From VAYN01 sp963702075 (lineage in GTDB: Bacteria; Actinomycetota; Thermoleophilia; Solirubrobacterales; 70-9): 64,000 bases of DNA. The notes under the pieces are model-generated. The model made no database searches, was not told the origin of the DNA, and saw nothing but the letters and a program-made list of their open reading frames with translations. Below, piece after piece: positions 1 through 8,133 of this stretch. Within the stretch, counting starts at the first letter, position 1, and each line of letters opens with the position of its first letter. The translations under genes were made by a program, and so were the position numbers. Location of the stretch: positions 1,488,001 through 1,552,000 of the forward strand of contig OY969703.1 of assembly GCA_963702075.1 (NCBI GenBank), in the 5' to 3' direction.

Positions 1-357
1 ACCGAGCTGCGGCGGGTGGCGGTCGAGGCGGCAACCGCGGTCTACGACCCCGACCAGCTCGGCGCCGCCCTCGGCGACCTGCTGACCGAGCCGCCCGACG
101 TCGACATCAGCCACATCCGGCCGACGGTCTCGCTGGAGCGGCGGCTGCGGGCGCTTCGCGACGCGCTGCTGCGGCGCAAGGACTTCGACTTCGACGAGGA
201 GTTCGGCGGCGAGGACCGGCTGACCCAAGCGGTGACCGTCTTCGCGATGCTCGAGCTCTACCGCAAGGGCGAGGTGACCTGGGAGCAGGGCGAGTGCTTC
301 GGGCCGATCCGGGTGAAGAAGGTCGTGCCGACCGCGAACGTCGTCAAGAGCGGATGA
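1..357 (+). CDS. scpA: Segregation and condensation protein A (ScpA), C-terminal part
   Basis: This is the 3' end of an open frame that enters from the left edge; about 118 residues are visible. ScpA is the kleisin that bridges the two SMC heads in bacterial condensin and acts on the nucleoid. The visible end has the winged-helix style C-terminus of the family (LTQAVTVFAMLELYRKGEV followed by WEQGECFGPI). The stop overlaps the scpB start in an ATGA arrangement, and the scpA-scpB pairing is the main support for the name. The N-terminal SMC-binding part lies outside the window. Confidence 0.88.
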   Translation, partial: TELRRVAVEAATAVYDPDQLGAALGDLLTEPPDVDISHIRPTVSLERRLRALRDALLRRKDFDFDEEFGGEDRLTQAVTVFAMLELYRKGEVTWEQGECFGPIRVKKVVPTANVVKSG

Positions 358-923
358 GCGACCTCTCCCGCACCGTCGAGGCGCTGCTCTTCCTCTCGCC
401 GCAGCCGGTCGCCGTCGAGGACCTGGCGGAGGCGACGCAGGCGGCCGAGGGGCAGGTCGAAGAGGCGGTCGAGCTTTTGCGCGAGGACCTTGCCGAGGGT
501 AAGCGCGGCGTGGTGCTGCGCGAGGTCTCCGGCGGCTTCTCCCTCGCCTCCGACCCCGCCAGCGAGGACGCCGCCCGCCGCCTGCTGTCGAAGCCGCGGA
601 CCCCGCCGCTGACCCAGGCCCAGGCCGAGACCCTGGCGATCGTCGCCTACCTGCAGCCGGTGACGCGCCCGGAGATCGCCCGCATCCGCGGCGTCACCTC
701 CGAGTCGGCGGTGACCAGCCTCGCCGAGCGTGGCCTGATCGAGGAGGCCGGCCGCTCCCAGTTTGGCGCCGCGATCTTCAAGACCTCCGAGCTCTTCGAG
801 CGCCTCTTCGGCCTCGGCGGCCTCGACCAACTCCCCGACCCGTCGAAGTTCGACCCCAGCCCCGAGGACGAGCGCGACCTGCGCGAGCGGCTGCTGAAGG
901 CGGGGGAACAGCGAGCGGAGTGA
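354..923 (+). CDS. scpB: Segregation and condensation protein B (ScpB)
   Basis: A 189-residue protein starting MSDLSRTVEALLFLSPQPV, typical for ScpB. ScpB is a winged-helix dimer that binds ScpA in the SMC-ScpAB condensin. The core motif LAIVAYLQPVTRPEIARIRGV (about residues 95-115) is highly characteristic. The ATG at 354 overlaps the scpA stop, implying translational coupling; an in-frame start 60 bases upstream would run into scpA and is less likely. A strong 26-bp hairpin (932-996) follows the stop. The partner smc gene in this window is unusually short. Confidence 0.95.
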   Translation: MSDLSRTVEALLFLSPQPVAVEDLAEATQAAEGQVEEAVELLREDLAEGKRGVVLREVSGGFSLASDPASEDAARRLLSKPRTPPLTQAQAETLAIVAYLQPVTRPEIARIRGVTSESAVTSLAERGLIEEAGRSQFGAAIFKTSELFERLFGLGGLDQLPDPSKFDPSPEDERDLRERLLKAGEQRAE

Positions 924-931
924 CGGCTGGG

Positions 932-996
932 GGAGCCGGGGATGGGGTTCGGCGGACAACAACGGGGAGGGTCCGGCGAACCCCATCCCCGGCTCC
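932..996. repeat. 26-bp-arm palindrome between scpB and rluB
   Basis: Arms at 932-957 and 971-996 are reverse complements over 26 nt with one mismatch, separated by a 13-nt loop (aacaacggggagg). No U-tract follows, so it is not a standard intrinsic terminator. It lies between two co-directional genes and ends 6 nt before the rluB GTG start. Its architecture matches the other palindromic elements in this window. Confidence 0.85.
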
Positions 997-1002
997 TCGA
1001 TC

Positions 1003-1695
1003 GTGAGGCTGGCGAAGTTCCTCGCCCATGGAGGTGTTGCCTCCCGGAGACGGGCGGAGGAGATCATCGGCAAGGGGTTGGTGACCGTTGGCGGCGAGGT
1101 CGTCACCGATCCGGCTCGGGATGTGGATGCGGGCGACGACGTGCGGGTCAACGGCGACCCCGTGGCGGCCGAGGTGCGCGAGGTGTGGGTGGTGAACAAG
1201 CCGATCGGGGTGGTCTCGACGGCGCGGGAGCCGGGGAGCCGCAGGCCGGTGGTCGATCTGGTCGAGACGGAGGCGCGGCTATACCCGGTTGGCCGCCTCG
1301 ATGCAGACTCCAGCGGCCTGCTGCTGCTGACGAACGACGGGGAGCTGGCGAATCGGCTGACTCACCCGCGCTACGAAATGCCGAAGACCTACGTGGCGCG
1401 GTTGAAGAAGCCGATCGCTAATGGGGACCTGGAGCGCCTCGCTCGCGGCGTGGAGCTGGAGGACGGCCCGACCGCGCCGACGCAGGTGAAGCGGCGTGGC
1501 GATCGCGAGGTTGAGATCGTCCTCCGCGAAGGGCGCAACCGCCAGGTGCGGCGGATGCTGGAGGCAGTCGGGAACGAGGTGATTGAGCTGCGACGGGTGG
1601 GGTTCGGGCCGCTGCGGTTAGGGGGTCTAGAGGCGGGTGCTTCGCGGCGCCTTTCGCAGGACGAGATCGCCCGGTTGCGCGAAGCCGCTGTTTGA
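1003..1695 (+). CDS. rluB: Ribosomal large-subunit pseudouridine synthase (RluB/RsuA family)
   Basis: A 230-residue protein that isomerises a uridine in rRNA to pseudouridine. An N-terminal S4 RNA-binding domain (MRLAKFLAHGGVASRRRAEE, about residues 1-60) precedes the catalytic domain. The signature GRLDADSSGLLLLTNDGELA carries the catalytic Asp, and RNRQVRRMLEAVG is the usual C-terminal motif. The start is GTG. rluB downstream of scpAB is a common actinobacterial and firmicute order. RluB versus another RsuA-type enzyme cannot be settled from sequence alone. Confidence 0.92.
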   Translation: MRLAKFLAHGGVASRRRAEEIIGKGLVTVGGEVVTDPARDVDAGDDVRVNGDPVAAEVREVWVVNKPIGVVSTAREPGSRRPVVDLVETEARLYPVGRLDADSSGLLLLTNDGELANRLTHPRYEMPKTYVARLKKPIANGDLERLARGVELEDGPTAPTQVKRRGDREVEIVLREGRNRQVRRMLEAVGNEVIELRRVGFGPLRLGGLEAGASRRLSQDEIARLREAAV

Positions 1696-1712
1696 CGGTT
1701 CCAACCGCTCGG

Positions 1713-1762
1713 GGCGGCCAAATCCCCCTCGCACAAGCTTGTAGGAGGGGGATTTGGCCGCC
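1713..1762. repeat. Perfect 18-bp palindrome downstream of rluB
   Basis: Arms 1713-1730 and 1745-1762 are perfect reverse complements. The 14-nt loop contains its own palindrome ACAAGCTTGT, so the whole 50 nt can fold into one hairpin. It sits between convergent genes, where it could act as a bidirectional transcription stop, though no T-run follows. Confidence 0.85.
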
Positions 1763-1787
1763 AGATGCGGCTAGGAGCTAGGGGGAT

Positions 1788-2732
1788 CTACGAGGCATTG
1801 CATTTGAGACGGCGGGCGACGGTGTCAGCGACTGCCTCGGCTTCTCTCTCTGCTTCGCGGTGGGTAACCCGCAGGACTGAATAGCCCGCACGCATCAGTT
1901 CGCGGTCGCGCCAGCGGTCGCGCTCGAAGGCGACGGCGGTGCCATGGAAGTCGCGGCTGTCAGCCTCGAGGGCGAAGCAGTGATCGGGCCAGAGGAAGTC
2001 GACCTCGATGCGGCCGTTGGCGATCTGGACGGGTGCGTTGAAGAACGGGGGAGGGAGGTCGCGCCGGACGATCAGCGGCACCACCTTCGCCTCCAGGGGG
2101 CTCTTGAGCTTGCCGCGCTTGCCGAGCAGCGGCGCCGCTCCGCGCCATTCCTCGATCAGCTTCAGTAGCACCTTCATCCCCCGCCGCCGCGGATCGATAG
2201 AGGTCTCAATGGCGACGATGTCGAGCGACTCCCCCCCCGCCGCCCGCTCGAAGGCGCTGCGCAGCGTCCATTCGCCGACGACGCCTGCGAGGTCCACCAA
2301 CGTCCGTGCCGGGCTGGTGCACGGGATACCGCTGACCGTCCCCGTCTCCTCCAGCCGCGGCGGTCGCACTCGGTGCAGGTAGATGCCGTCGATGCCGCGG
2401 CCATGGGAAGGAGGGGCGATTACGTCGATCACCACCGGTCCGCCATCCAGGAGCTTGAGCAGGGCCCCCGCGCTGCGGTGAGACAGGACGCCGCCTTTCC
2501 CGCAGGCGAGGGTCGCGGCCATCAGTCGCCCACGCTCTGCAATGCGGGCGTGACCCAAGGCATAGACGCCGTGGAACACCCGGTGCAGACGTCCGCTCGT
2601 GGCGGCGTGGCTGATTGCGCCGTCCTTGAAGCCCAGGCGGCGCATCTGATCGCGCGAGATCACCCCGTGCTGCTGGTCGGCGAGGACGCCCACGCGGTGC
2701 CAAGCCTGAGCGGGGCGATTTATGGCTGTCAT
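1788..2732 (-). CDS. AbiEi-like wHTH / DUF559 endonuclease-fold protein, copy 1
   Basis: A 314-residue protein starting at the ATG giving MTAINRPAQAW; the upstream in-frame extension is proline/alanine-rich and unlikely to be coding. The N-terminal 60 residues (QQHGVISRDQMRRLGF, then GRLHRVFHGVYALGH) match the AbiEi-type antitoxin winged helix. The C-terminus (RIEVDFLWPDHCFALEADS) resembles the DUF559/Vsr-type PD-(D/E)XK fold. The gene is a paralogue of the one at 35879-36757. No AbiEii-like nucleotidyltransferase lies next to it, so it is an orphan and its function is unknown. It is divergent from chorismate mutase. Confidence 0.8.
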   Translation of the reverse strand: MTAINRPAQAWHRVGVLADQQHGVISRDQMRRLGFKDGAISHAATSGRLHRVFHGVYALGHARIAERGRLMAATLACGKGGVLSHRSAGALLKLLDGGPVVIDVIAPPSHGRGIDGIYLHRVRPPRLEETGTVSGIPCTSPARTLVDLAGVVGEWTLRSAFERAAGGESLDIVAIETSIDPRRRGMKVLLKLIEEWRGAAPLLGKRGKLKSPLEAKVVPLIVRRDLPPPFFNAPVQIANGRIEVDFLWPDHCFALEADSRDFHGTAVAFERDRWRDRELMRAGYSVLRVTHREAEREAEAVADTVARRLKCNAS

Positions 2733-2791
2733 ATCGACATAAGTCGCCTCGCCTAGGCGATTCGCCCCCCGGCTCTGAGAAGATTCACGGC

Positions 2792-3214
2792 GTGAGCGGG
2801 AATGGAAGCAACGGTGAGATGCGGGCTGGTGCTTATGCGGGGCCGCAGCAGCGGCTCTTTGCGGTGCGGGGGGCGGCGCAGGCTGAGGCAAATGAGCCGG
2901 CGGCGATTCTCTCTGCCACCGAAGAGGTCATGCGGGGGCTGATCGAGCGCAATGGGGTGGCGCCGGAGGACATGGTCAGCTGCTTGTTCACGACTACGGA
3001 TGACCTCGATGCCGAGTTTCCCGCCGTCGCCGCTCGCGATCTGGGGCTGACAATGGTGCCTTTGATGTGCTGCCGCGAGATCCCGGTGCCCGGGTCGATG
3101 CCGCGGGTGATCCGGGTGATGCTGCACTTCTATGCGCCGGAGGGCCACGAGCCGGCTCATGTCTACGTTGGCGCGGCGCAGAAGCTGCGGGCCGACCTCG
3201 AAGCCGCCCAGTAG
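2792..3214 (+). CDS. aroH: Chorismate mutase, monofunctional AroH type
   Basis: A 140-residue protein converting chorismate to prephenate, the branch to Phe and Tyr. It follows the Bacillus AroH pattern: AVRGAAQAEAN at the start, TTTDDLDAEFPAVAAR in the middle and IRVMLHFYAP near the end, including the RVM arginine of the active site. The GTG start is the first in frame. The gene heads an aromatic cluster (hisC, aroF, tyrA, aroA) resembling the B. subtilis aromatic supraoperon. The N-terminal 22 residues are longer than in B. subtilis. Confidence 0.92.
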   Translation: MSGNGSNGEMRAGAYAGPQQRLFAVRGAAQAEANEPAAILSATEEVMRGLIERNGVAPEDMVSCLFTTTDDLDAEFPAVAARDLGLTMVPLMCCREIPVPGSMPRVIRVMLHFYAPEGHEPAHVYVGAAQKLRADLEAAQ

Positions 3215-3250
3215 GGCGCTTTCGCCTCAGTCCGTCAGAATCGACAGCCG

Positions 3251-4345
3251 ATGACGATCACCTTCGCGGAGAAGCTCGCCCGCATGCCGGGCTACCAGGC
3301 CGGGGTCCCGACCGGGCAGGCGCCTGAGGCGATCGCCTCGGGGAGCATCGCCCAGCTCGCCTCCAACGAGTCTCCGTTCCCGCCGCACCCGAAGGTCGTC
3401 GAGGCGATCCAGAAGGCGGCCGGCTCGATGAATCGCTACCCCGATCCCGACGCGACCCTGCTGCGCCGCCGCCTCGCCGAGCGCTACGAGACCGAGCCGG
3501 GGCGGGTCGCCGTCGGCAACGGCTCCTGCGAGATCCTCCTCGCTGCCGCCGACGCGCTCTGCGAGCCCGGCGCCGAGATCCTCTACGCCTGGCCGTCCTT
3601 CTCGATGTACCCCTACCTGCCGGCGCTGACCGGTGCCCGCGAGGTCCGTGTGCCGCTGGCCGAGGGCGACGTCCACGACCTTGCCGCGATGGCGGCCGAG
3701 GTGACCGCGGCGACCCAGCTGCTGATCGTCTGCAATCCGAACAACCCGACCGCGACCCACATCCCCGCGGCGGAGATCGGCGCCTTCTGCGAGCGCATCC
3801 CTGCGCACGTGACGGTGATCCTCGACGAGGCCTACGTCGAGTTCCAGGCCCACGACGACCCCGACACCTCGCTCGACCTATTGAAGGACTTCCCGAACCT
3901 GGTCGTCCTGCGCACCTTTAGCAAGTGCTACGGCCTCGCCGGGCTGCGGGTCGGCTACGCGATCGGCTCCGCCAACTTCCGCGCCGCGGTCGACGCCGTC
4001 CGCCAGCCGTTCAGCGTCAACGCCCTCGCCCAGGCGGCCGGGGCGGAGGCAGTGCGCCACGAGGACGACGTCCTGCGCCGGGTCGAGAGCACGATCGCCG
4101 CCCGTCTCACCGTCGAGGAGGGCCTTCGAGAGCTTGGCCTGCGGACCAGCGACTCCCACGCCAACTTCTCTTGGGTCGATCTCGGCGACGCCGACGAAGC
4201 CGCGGTCCTCGCCGGCCTCGCCGAGCGCGAGATCGCCGTGCGGCCCGGGAGGGCCCTCGGCGGCCCCGGCCACATCCGCGTCAGTTACGGGACCGCCGAG
4301 GAGAACGAGCGGTTCCTGAGCGTCCTGTCGGAAATACTTGACTAA
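3251..4345 (+). CDS. hisC: Histidinol-phosphate / aromatic aminotransferase (HisC family)
   Basis: A 364-residue PLP-dependent class I/II aminotransferase. The PLP lysine is K225 in RTFSKCYGLAGLRVGYA, and the substrate-arginine region RPGRALGGPGHIRVSYG lies near the C-terminus. HisC enzymes transaminate histidinol phosphate and often also phenylpyruvate or 4-hydroxyphenylpyruvate. The position between aroH and aroF/tyrA suggests an aromatic aminotransferase role, as in the B. subtilis supraoperon. It starts at ATG 36 nt after the aroH stop. Confidence 0.88.
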   Translation: MTITFAEKLARMPGYQAGVPTGQAPEAIASGSIAQLASNESPFPPHPKVVEAIQKAAGSMNRYPDPDATLLRRRLAERYETEPGRVAVGNGSCEILLAAADALCEPGAEILYAWPSFSMYPYLPALTGAREVRVPLAEGDVHDLAAMAAEVTAATQLLIVCNPNNPTATHIPAAEIGAFCERIPAHVTVILDEAYVEFQAHDDPDTSLDLLKDFPNLVVLRTFSKCYGLAGLRVGYAIGSANFRAAVDAVRQPFSVNALAQAAGAEAVRHEDDVLRRVESTIAARLTVEEGLRELGLRTSDSHANFSWVDLGDADEAAVLAGLAEREIAVRPGRALGGPGHIRVSYGTAEENERFLSVLSEILD

Positions 4346-4365
4346 CCGCGCGCCCGTGGTACAAC
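4338..4365 (+). promoter_or_regulatory. Promoter of the aroF leader transcript
   Basis: A TTGACT -35 box at 4338-4343, a 16-nt spacer and a TACAAC -10 box at 4360-4365. A start point about 7 nt downstream falls at or next to the ATG at 4373, so the leader mRNA would be leaderless. The -35 overlaps the hisC stop codon region. Confidence 0.6.
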
Positions 4366-4372
4366 CTCCTGC

Positions 4373-4474
4373 ATGGTGAGGTTGGACAAAGGCACATCCT
4401 CGGGTAGCGCCATGGCGCTCGACATTGCCGTCGCGCCAGCCCATCCCACCCACTGGTATTGGCGATTTAGCTAG
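4373..4474 (+). CDS. Leader peptide upstream of aroF, ending HWYWRFS
   Basis: A 33-codon open frame starting at 4373, with an internal in-frame ATG at 4412 giving a 20-codon version. It ends with the run His-Trp-Tyr-Trp-Arg-Phe-Ser before TAG. Trp, Tyr and Phe codons clustered just before the stop are the hallmark of a ribosome-mediated attenuator. The downstream gene makes the first enzyme of aromatic biosynthesis. The predicted transcription start puts the first ATG at or near the 5' end of the mRNA. Peptide leaders for aromatic genes are known in other actinobacteria; this instance is inferred from sequence. Confidence 0.72.
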   Translation: MVRLDKGTSSGSAMALDIAVAPAHPTHWYWRFS

Positions 4475-4477
4475 GCG

Positions 4478-4538
4478 TTCGGCCTGGCGGCGCCGTGCCG
4501 CCCGAAGACCCAGATCTTCCGGCCGGGCGCCGCCCCAG
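4478..4538 (+). promoter_or_regulatory. Alternative RNA hairpins of the aroF attenuator
   Basis: Directly after the leader stop, GGCGGC (4486-4491) pairs with GCCGCC (4497-4502), extended by TTCG/CGAA. Alternatively CCGAAGA (4502-4508) pairs with TCTTCCGG (4515-4522) while CTGGCGGCGCC (4484-4494) pairs with 4526-4538. The two folds exclude each other, as expected for an attenuator. No U-tract follows, so termination may be Rho-dependent or control may act on translation. Confidence 0.5.
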
Positions 4539-4627
4539 ACGTTGTCGCGTTCGTGCGCGCCGACCCAGCCCGGCAGCGAACGACCAGAAAGTACGATTTG
4601 AAGGCTTTGGAGAAAGGCGAAGGAAAT

Positions 4628-5710
4628 ATGTTCATCGGAATGGAGGGGGCAAAGCGAGACGGCGTCCGCGACACCCGGATCGGCAAAATCGTCGAGCTGG
4701 TGCCGCCGGAACGGCTTTTGGGCGAGCTGCCGCTCGGCGAGGAGCGGGCGAAAGCGGTGATCCGCGGCCGCGAGGAAGTGCGGCGGGTGCTGCAGGGCGA
4801 GGATCCGCGGCTGATGGTCGTGGTCGGCCCGTGCAGCGTCCACGACCCGAAAGCGGCGATGGAGTACGCGACGAGGCTGAGCGCGGCGGCGCGCTCGCTG
4901 CGCGAGGACCTGCTGGTGGTGATGCGCGTCTACTTCGAGAAGCCGCGGACGACGACGGGGTGGAAGGGGCTGATCAACGACCCCCACCTCGACGAAAGCG
5001 GCGACGTCAACGCCGGCCTGCGGATCGCCCGCAAACTGCTGCTGGAGGTGCTGGACACCGGGCTGCCGATCGGCTGCGAGTTCCTCGACCCGATCACGCC
5101 CCAATACATAGCCGACTGCGTCGCCTGGGGGGCGATCGGGGCGCGCACCTCGGAGAGCCAGACGCACCGCCAGCTCGCCTCCGGACTCTCGATGCCGATC
5201 GGGTTCAAGAACCGGACCGACGGCAACATCCAGGTCGCGGTCGACGCGGTGCGGGCGGCGGCGGCCTCGCACGCCTTCGCCGGGATCGACGACGCCGGGG
5301 CGCCGGCGATCCTGCACACGACCGGCAACCCCGACTGCCACGTCATCCTCCGCGGCGGCCACGGGCAGCCGAACTACCATCCGCCGGAGGTCGAAGACGC
5401 GCTGGTCACGCTCGGCGTCGCCGGCCAGCCGGAGCGCCTCGTGATCGACGCCTCCCACGACAACAGCGGCAAGGATCCCGAGAAACAGTTCTTCGCCGCG
5501 GGCGACATCGCCGACCAGGTGGCGGACGGCAACAAGGCGATCGTCGGCGTCATGTTGGAGTCGTTCCTGGTCGAGGGACGGCAGAACCTGGTCCCCGGCG
5601 AGGAGCTCGTCTACGGCCAGTCGATCACCGACGCCTGCCTCGACTGGGAGGACACCTCCTCGGCCCTGGAGCGATTCGCATCCGCAGTGGAGGCGCGGCG
5701 CGCCTCCTGA
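4628..5710 (+). CDS. aroF: 3-deoxy-7-phosphoheptulonate synthase, type I (AroG/AroF-like)
   Basis: A 360-residue enzyme condensing phosphoenolpyruvate and erythrose-4-phosphate into DAHP, the first shikimate step. It closely follows E. coli AroG: VVGPCSVHDPKAAMEYA, MRVYFEKPRTTTGWKG, EFLDPITPQY, GARTSESQ and VMLESFLVEG. The chosen ATG (MFIGMEGAK) has a GAAGGA ribosome site 6 nt upstream; an earlier in-frame ATG at 4553 lies in the leader region. The first 20 residues differ from E. coli, where the N-terminus contributes to feedback inhibition. A leader peptide with aromatic codons precedes it. Confidence 0.95.
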   Translation: MFIGMEGAKRDGVRDTRIGKIVELVPPERLLGELPLGEERAKAVIRGREEVRRVLQGEDPRLMVVVGPCSVHDPKAAMEYATRLSAAARSLREDLLVVMRVYFEKPRTTTGWKGLINDPHLDESGDVNAGLRIARKLLLEVLDTGLPIGCEFLDPITPQYIADCVAWGAIGARTSESQTHRQLASGLSMPIGFKNRTDGNIQVAVDAVRAAAASHAFAGIDDAGAPAILHTTGNPDCHVILRGGHGQPNYHPPEVEDALVTLGVAGQPERLVIDASHDNSGKDPEKQFFAAGDIADQVADGNKAIVGVMLESFLVEGRQNLVPGEELVYGQSITDACLDWEDTSSALERFASAVEARRAS

Positions 5711-5726
5711 GGCCGCGCCCTCGTCC

Positions 5727-6809
5727 ATGAAGATCGCCGTCCTCGGGGTGGGCCTGATCGGAGGCTCGATCGGGCTCGCCGCGCGGCGACGGCTGGAGGC
5801 CGAGGTGGTCGGCTGCGGGCGCAGCCCCGAGCGGCTGGCGCGGGCGGTCGAGCTGGGGGCGATCGACCGCGGCGGCTCGCTGGCCGAGGCCTGCGATGGC
5901 GCCGATGTCGTCTTCTGCGCCGGCCCGGTGGCGGCGCTGCCGCAGCAGGCGCGCGAGGCGCTGGCTGCTTCCGGCCCCGAGACCGTCGTCACCGACGTCG
6001 GCTCGACCAAGGGCGAGCTGGTCGAGGAGCTCGGCGACGACGAGCGCTTCATCGGCGGCCACCCGCTGGCCGGGGCGGAGACGGCGGGAGTCGAGAACGC
6101 GCGCGAGGACCTCTTCGAGGGCGCCCGCTGGTACCTGACCCCGACAGAGCGCTCGAGCGGCCTGCTCTACGACCGCCTGCAGCGGACGCTCTCGGCGCTG
6201 GGGGCGCGCCCGCAGGCGATCGACCCGGAGGGCCACGACCGCCTGATGGCGGCGATCAGCCACCTGCCGCACGTGCTGGCGAACGTGCTCGCATGCGAGG
6301 CGGCCGACGCGCTCACACAGGACTCCGAGCGGCTGCCCGACGTCGGCCCGAGCTTCCGCGACATGACCCGTGTGGCGGGCTCGAACCCGGAAATCTGGGC
6401 CGATATCTTCGCCAGTAACCGCGAGGCGGTGGCGCGGTCGGTCGACTCCGTGGGCGAGCGTCTGCGCTGCGCGGCGCACCTGATCCGCGAGGGCGACCGC
6501 GAGACGCTCGCCACCTGGCACGGCGCCGCCGGCGAGGCCCGCCAGCGCTTGCTCGCAGCCGAGTCCGACGCCGGCCCGCTGCGCGAGCTGCGGATCGTCG
6601 TCGCCAACAAACCCGGGACGATCGCCGAGCTGGCGCTGGCGCTCGGTGAGGCCGGCGTCAACATCGAGGACATGGCCCTCCACCCGGCGCCAGACATGAC
6701 CTCCGGCGCCGTCTCGCTCTGGGTCGCCGGCGACGAGCAGGCGGCGAAGGCCGAGGAGCTGGTCCGCGGCCTCGGCCACACCGTGACCGTCTTCGGCAGC
6801 GCCGAATAG
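5727..6809 (+). CDS. tyrA: Prephenate dehydrogenase with ACT domain
   Basis: A 360-residue NAD(P)-dependent enzyme converting prephenate to 4-hydroxyphenylpyruvate. The Rossmann motif GVGLIGGSIG lies at residues 7-16. GGHPLAGAETAGVENA and the catalytic-histidine region SHLPHVLANVLA are typical. A C-terminal ACT domain starts near residue 290 (LRELRIVVANKPGTIAELA) and probably senses tyrosine. It lies 16 nt after aroF and just before aroA. Its TAG stop forms part of the TAGGCT box before aroA. Confidence 0.94.
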   Translation: MKIAVLGVGLIGGSIGLAARRRLEAEVVGCGRSPERLARAVELGAIDRGGSLAEACDGADVVFCAGPVAALPQQAREALAASGPETVVTDVGSTKGELVEELGDDERFIGGHPLAGAETAGVENAREDLFEGARWYLTPTERSSGLLYDRLQRTLSALGARPQAIDPEGHDRLMAAISHLPHVLANVLACEAADALTQDSERLPDVGPSFRDMTRVAGSNPEIWADIFASNREAVARSVDSVGERLRCAAHLIREGDRETLATWHGAAGEARQRLLAAESDAGPLRELRIVVANKPGTIAELALALGEAGVNIEDMALHPAPDMTSGAVSLWVAGDEQAAKAEELVRGLGHTVTVFGSAE

Positions 6810-6812
6810 GCT
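6807..6812 (+). promoter_or_regulatory. TANNNT box before aroA
   Basis: TAGGCT ends 6 nt before the aroA ATG and there is no Shine-Dalgarno sequence, consistent with a leaderless transcript starting at or near the start codon. Confidence 0.4.
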
Positions 6813-6818
6813 CGCCCG

Positions 6819-8132
6819 ATGACCCGCTTCGAGCCCTCGGGACCCCTGCGCGGCTCCCTGCGCCCGCCGTCGGATAAGTCGATCTCCCACCGCGCGGCGC
6901 TGATCGCGGCGATGGGAGAGGGGGAGAGCTTGGTCGAGGGCTATCTCGACGCGGCGGACACGCGCTCGACCCTTGGCGCGATAGGTGCCCTAGGGGCAGA
7001 GGTAGTCGAGGAAGAGCTGGGTAAAGGAGAGGGAGTCGCTGGCGCGCGGGGCCTTGTGCTGCGGATCACGGGTGTCGGTCTTCGGAACCCGAAGCCGGCG
7101 AGCATCGACGTCGGCAATGCCGGGACCCTGTTGCGGTTGCTTCCCGGGTGGCTCGCGGGGCAGCCGGAGGGGAAATGGACCCTCGACGGTGACGATTCGA
7201 TCCGGCGCCGCCCGGTCGATCGGATCGCGGTGCCGCTGCGCCAGATGGGTGCTGACCTGAGCGCCCGCGAGGATCGACTGCCGCCGCTCGAGGTTCACGG
7301 CGCGCCCCTGCACGGCACCACCTACGAGATGCCGATCGCCAGCGCCCAAGTGAAGTCCTGCCTGCTCTTCGCCGGTCTCTTGGCTGACGGCGAGACGCGC
7401 GTGATCGAGCCCGCGCCGAGTCGCGATCACACCGAGCGCATGCTCGAAGCAGCCGGGGTGCAAATCAGCAGCGGCAAAGGCGAAGTTGTCGTTAAACCCA
7501 CCGAGCAGCTCCAGGCCGACCGGTTGCTCGTCCCCGCCGATATCTCCTCAGCCGCCTTCTTCCTCACCGCTGCTGTTCTCGTCCCTGGAAGCGAGGTCGA
7601 ATTGAAATGGGTCGGCGTCAACCCGACCCGCACCGGCCTGCTGATGATCCTCGAGCGGATGGGCGCCGAGATTGACCTAGACCAGGAGGCCGAAGGCGGC
7701 GGCGAGCGCGTCGCCACCCTCCGCGTCCGCTCGGCGCCCCTCCAGGCCACCGAAGTCGGGGGCGCCGAGATCCCTCTCGCCATCGACGAGCTGCCGCTCG
7801 TCGCCCTCGCCGCCTGCTTCGCCGAGGGGACGACGACGATCCGCGACGCCGAGGAGCTGCGGCGCAAGGAGTCCGACCGGATCGAGACCGTCACGGCGGC
7901 GCTGCGGGCGCTCGGCGGCAAGGTCGAGCCGACCGCGGACGGGATGGTCATCGAGGGGTCGGGCGGCCTGCGAGGCGGCTCGATCGACTCCCACGGCGAT
8001 CACCGGATCGCGATGCTCGGCGCCGTCGCCGGCTTGGCCTCGAAGGAGGGCGTCGAGGTGCGCGGGATGGAAGCCGCCGCCGTCAGCTACCCCGGCTTCG
8101 AGCGGGACCTCGGCTCGCTGCTCGGGGGGTGA
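6819..8132 (+). CDS. aroA: 3-phosphoshikimate 1-carboxyvinyltransferase (EPSP synthase), class II-like
   Basis: A 437-residue enzyme transferring enolpyruvyl from PEP to shikimate-3-phosphate. PSDKSISHRAALIAA opens the protein; DVGNAGTLLRLLPG is the PEP-binding loop; the C-terminus has RRKESDRIETV and DSHGDHRIAM. SAQVKS, RDHTE and NPTR match the SXQXK, RXHXE and NXTR signatures of class II enzymes (Agrobacterium CP4 type). Residues 66-90 (EEELGKGEGVAGARG) look longer than usual for the family. The stop is 1 nt before the next GTG. Confidence 0.95.
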   Translation: MTRFEPSGPLRGSLRPPSDKSISHRAALIAAMGEGESLVEGYLDAADTRSTLGAIGALGAEVVEEELGKGEGVAGARGLVLRITGVGLRNPKPASIDVGNAGTLLRLLPGWLAGQPEGKWTLDGDDSIRRRPVDRIAVPLRQMGADLSAREDRLPPLEVHGAPLHGTTYEMPIASAQVKSCLLFAGLLADGETRVIEPAPSRDHTERMLEAAGVQISSGKGEVVVKPTEQLQADRLLVPADISSAAFFLTAAVLVPGSEVELKWVGVNPTRTGLLMILERMGAEIDLDQEAEGGGERVATLRVRSAPLQATEVGGAEIPLAIDELPLVALAACFAEGTTTIRDAEELRRKESDRIETVTAALRALGGKVEPTADGMVIEGSGGLRGGSIDSHGDHRIAMLGAVAGLASKEGVEVRGMEAAAVSYPGFERDLGSLLGG

Positions 8133-8133
8133 G

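Noticed and set aside
3878..6052. 724-residue minus-strand open frame over hisC, aroF and tyrA
   Set aside because: Shadow of three well-supported genes; no recognisable domain.
7070..7105. Short palindrome CTTCGG-aac-CCGAAG region inside aroA as another insertion element
   Set aside because: The stem is only about 11 bp with a 3-nt loop, and the encoded residues match the normal EPSP synthase sequence.
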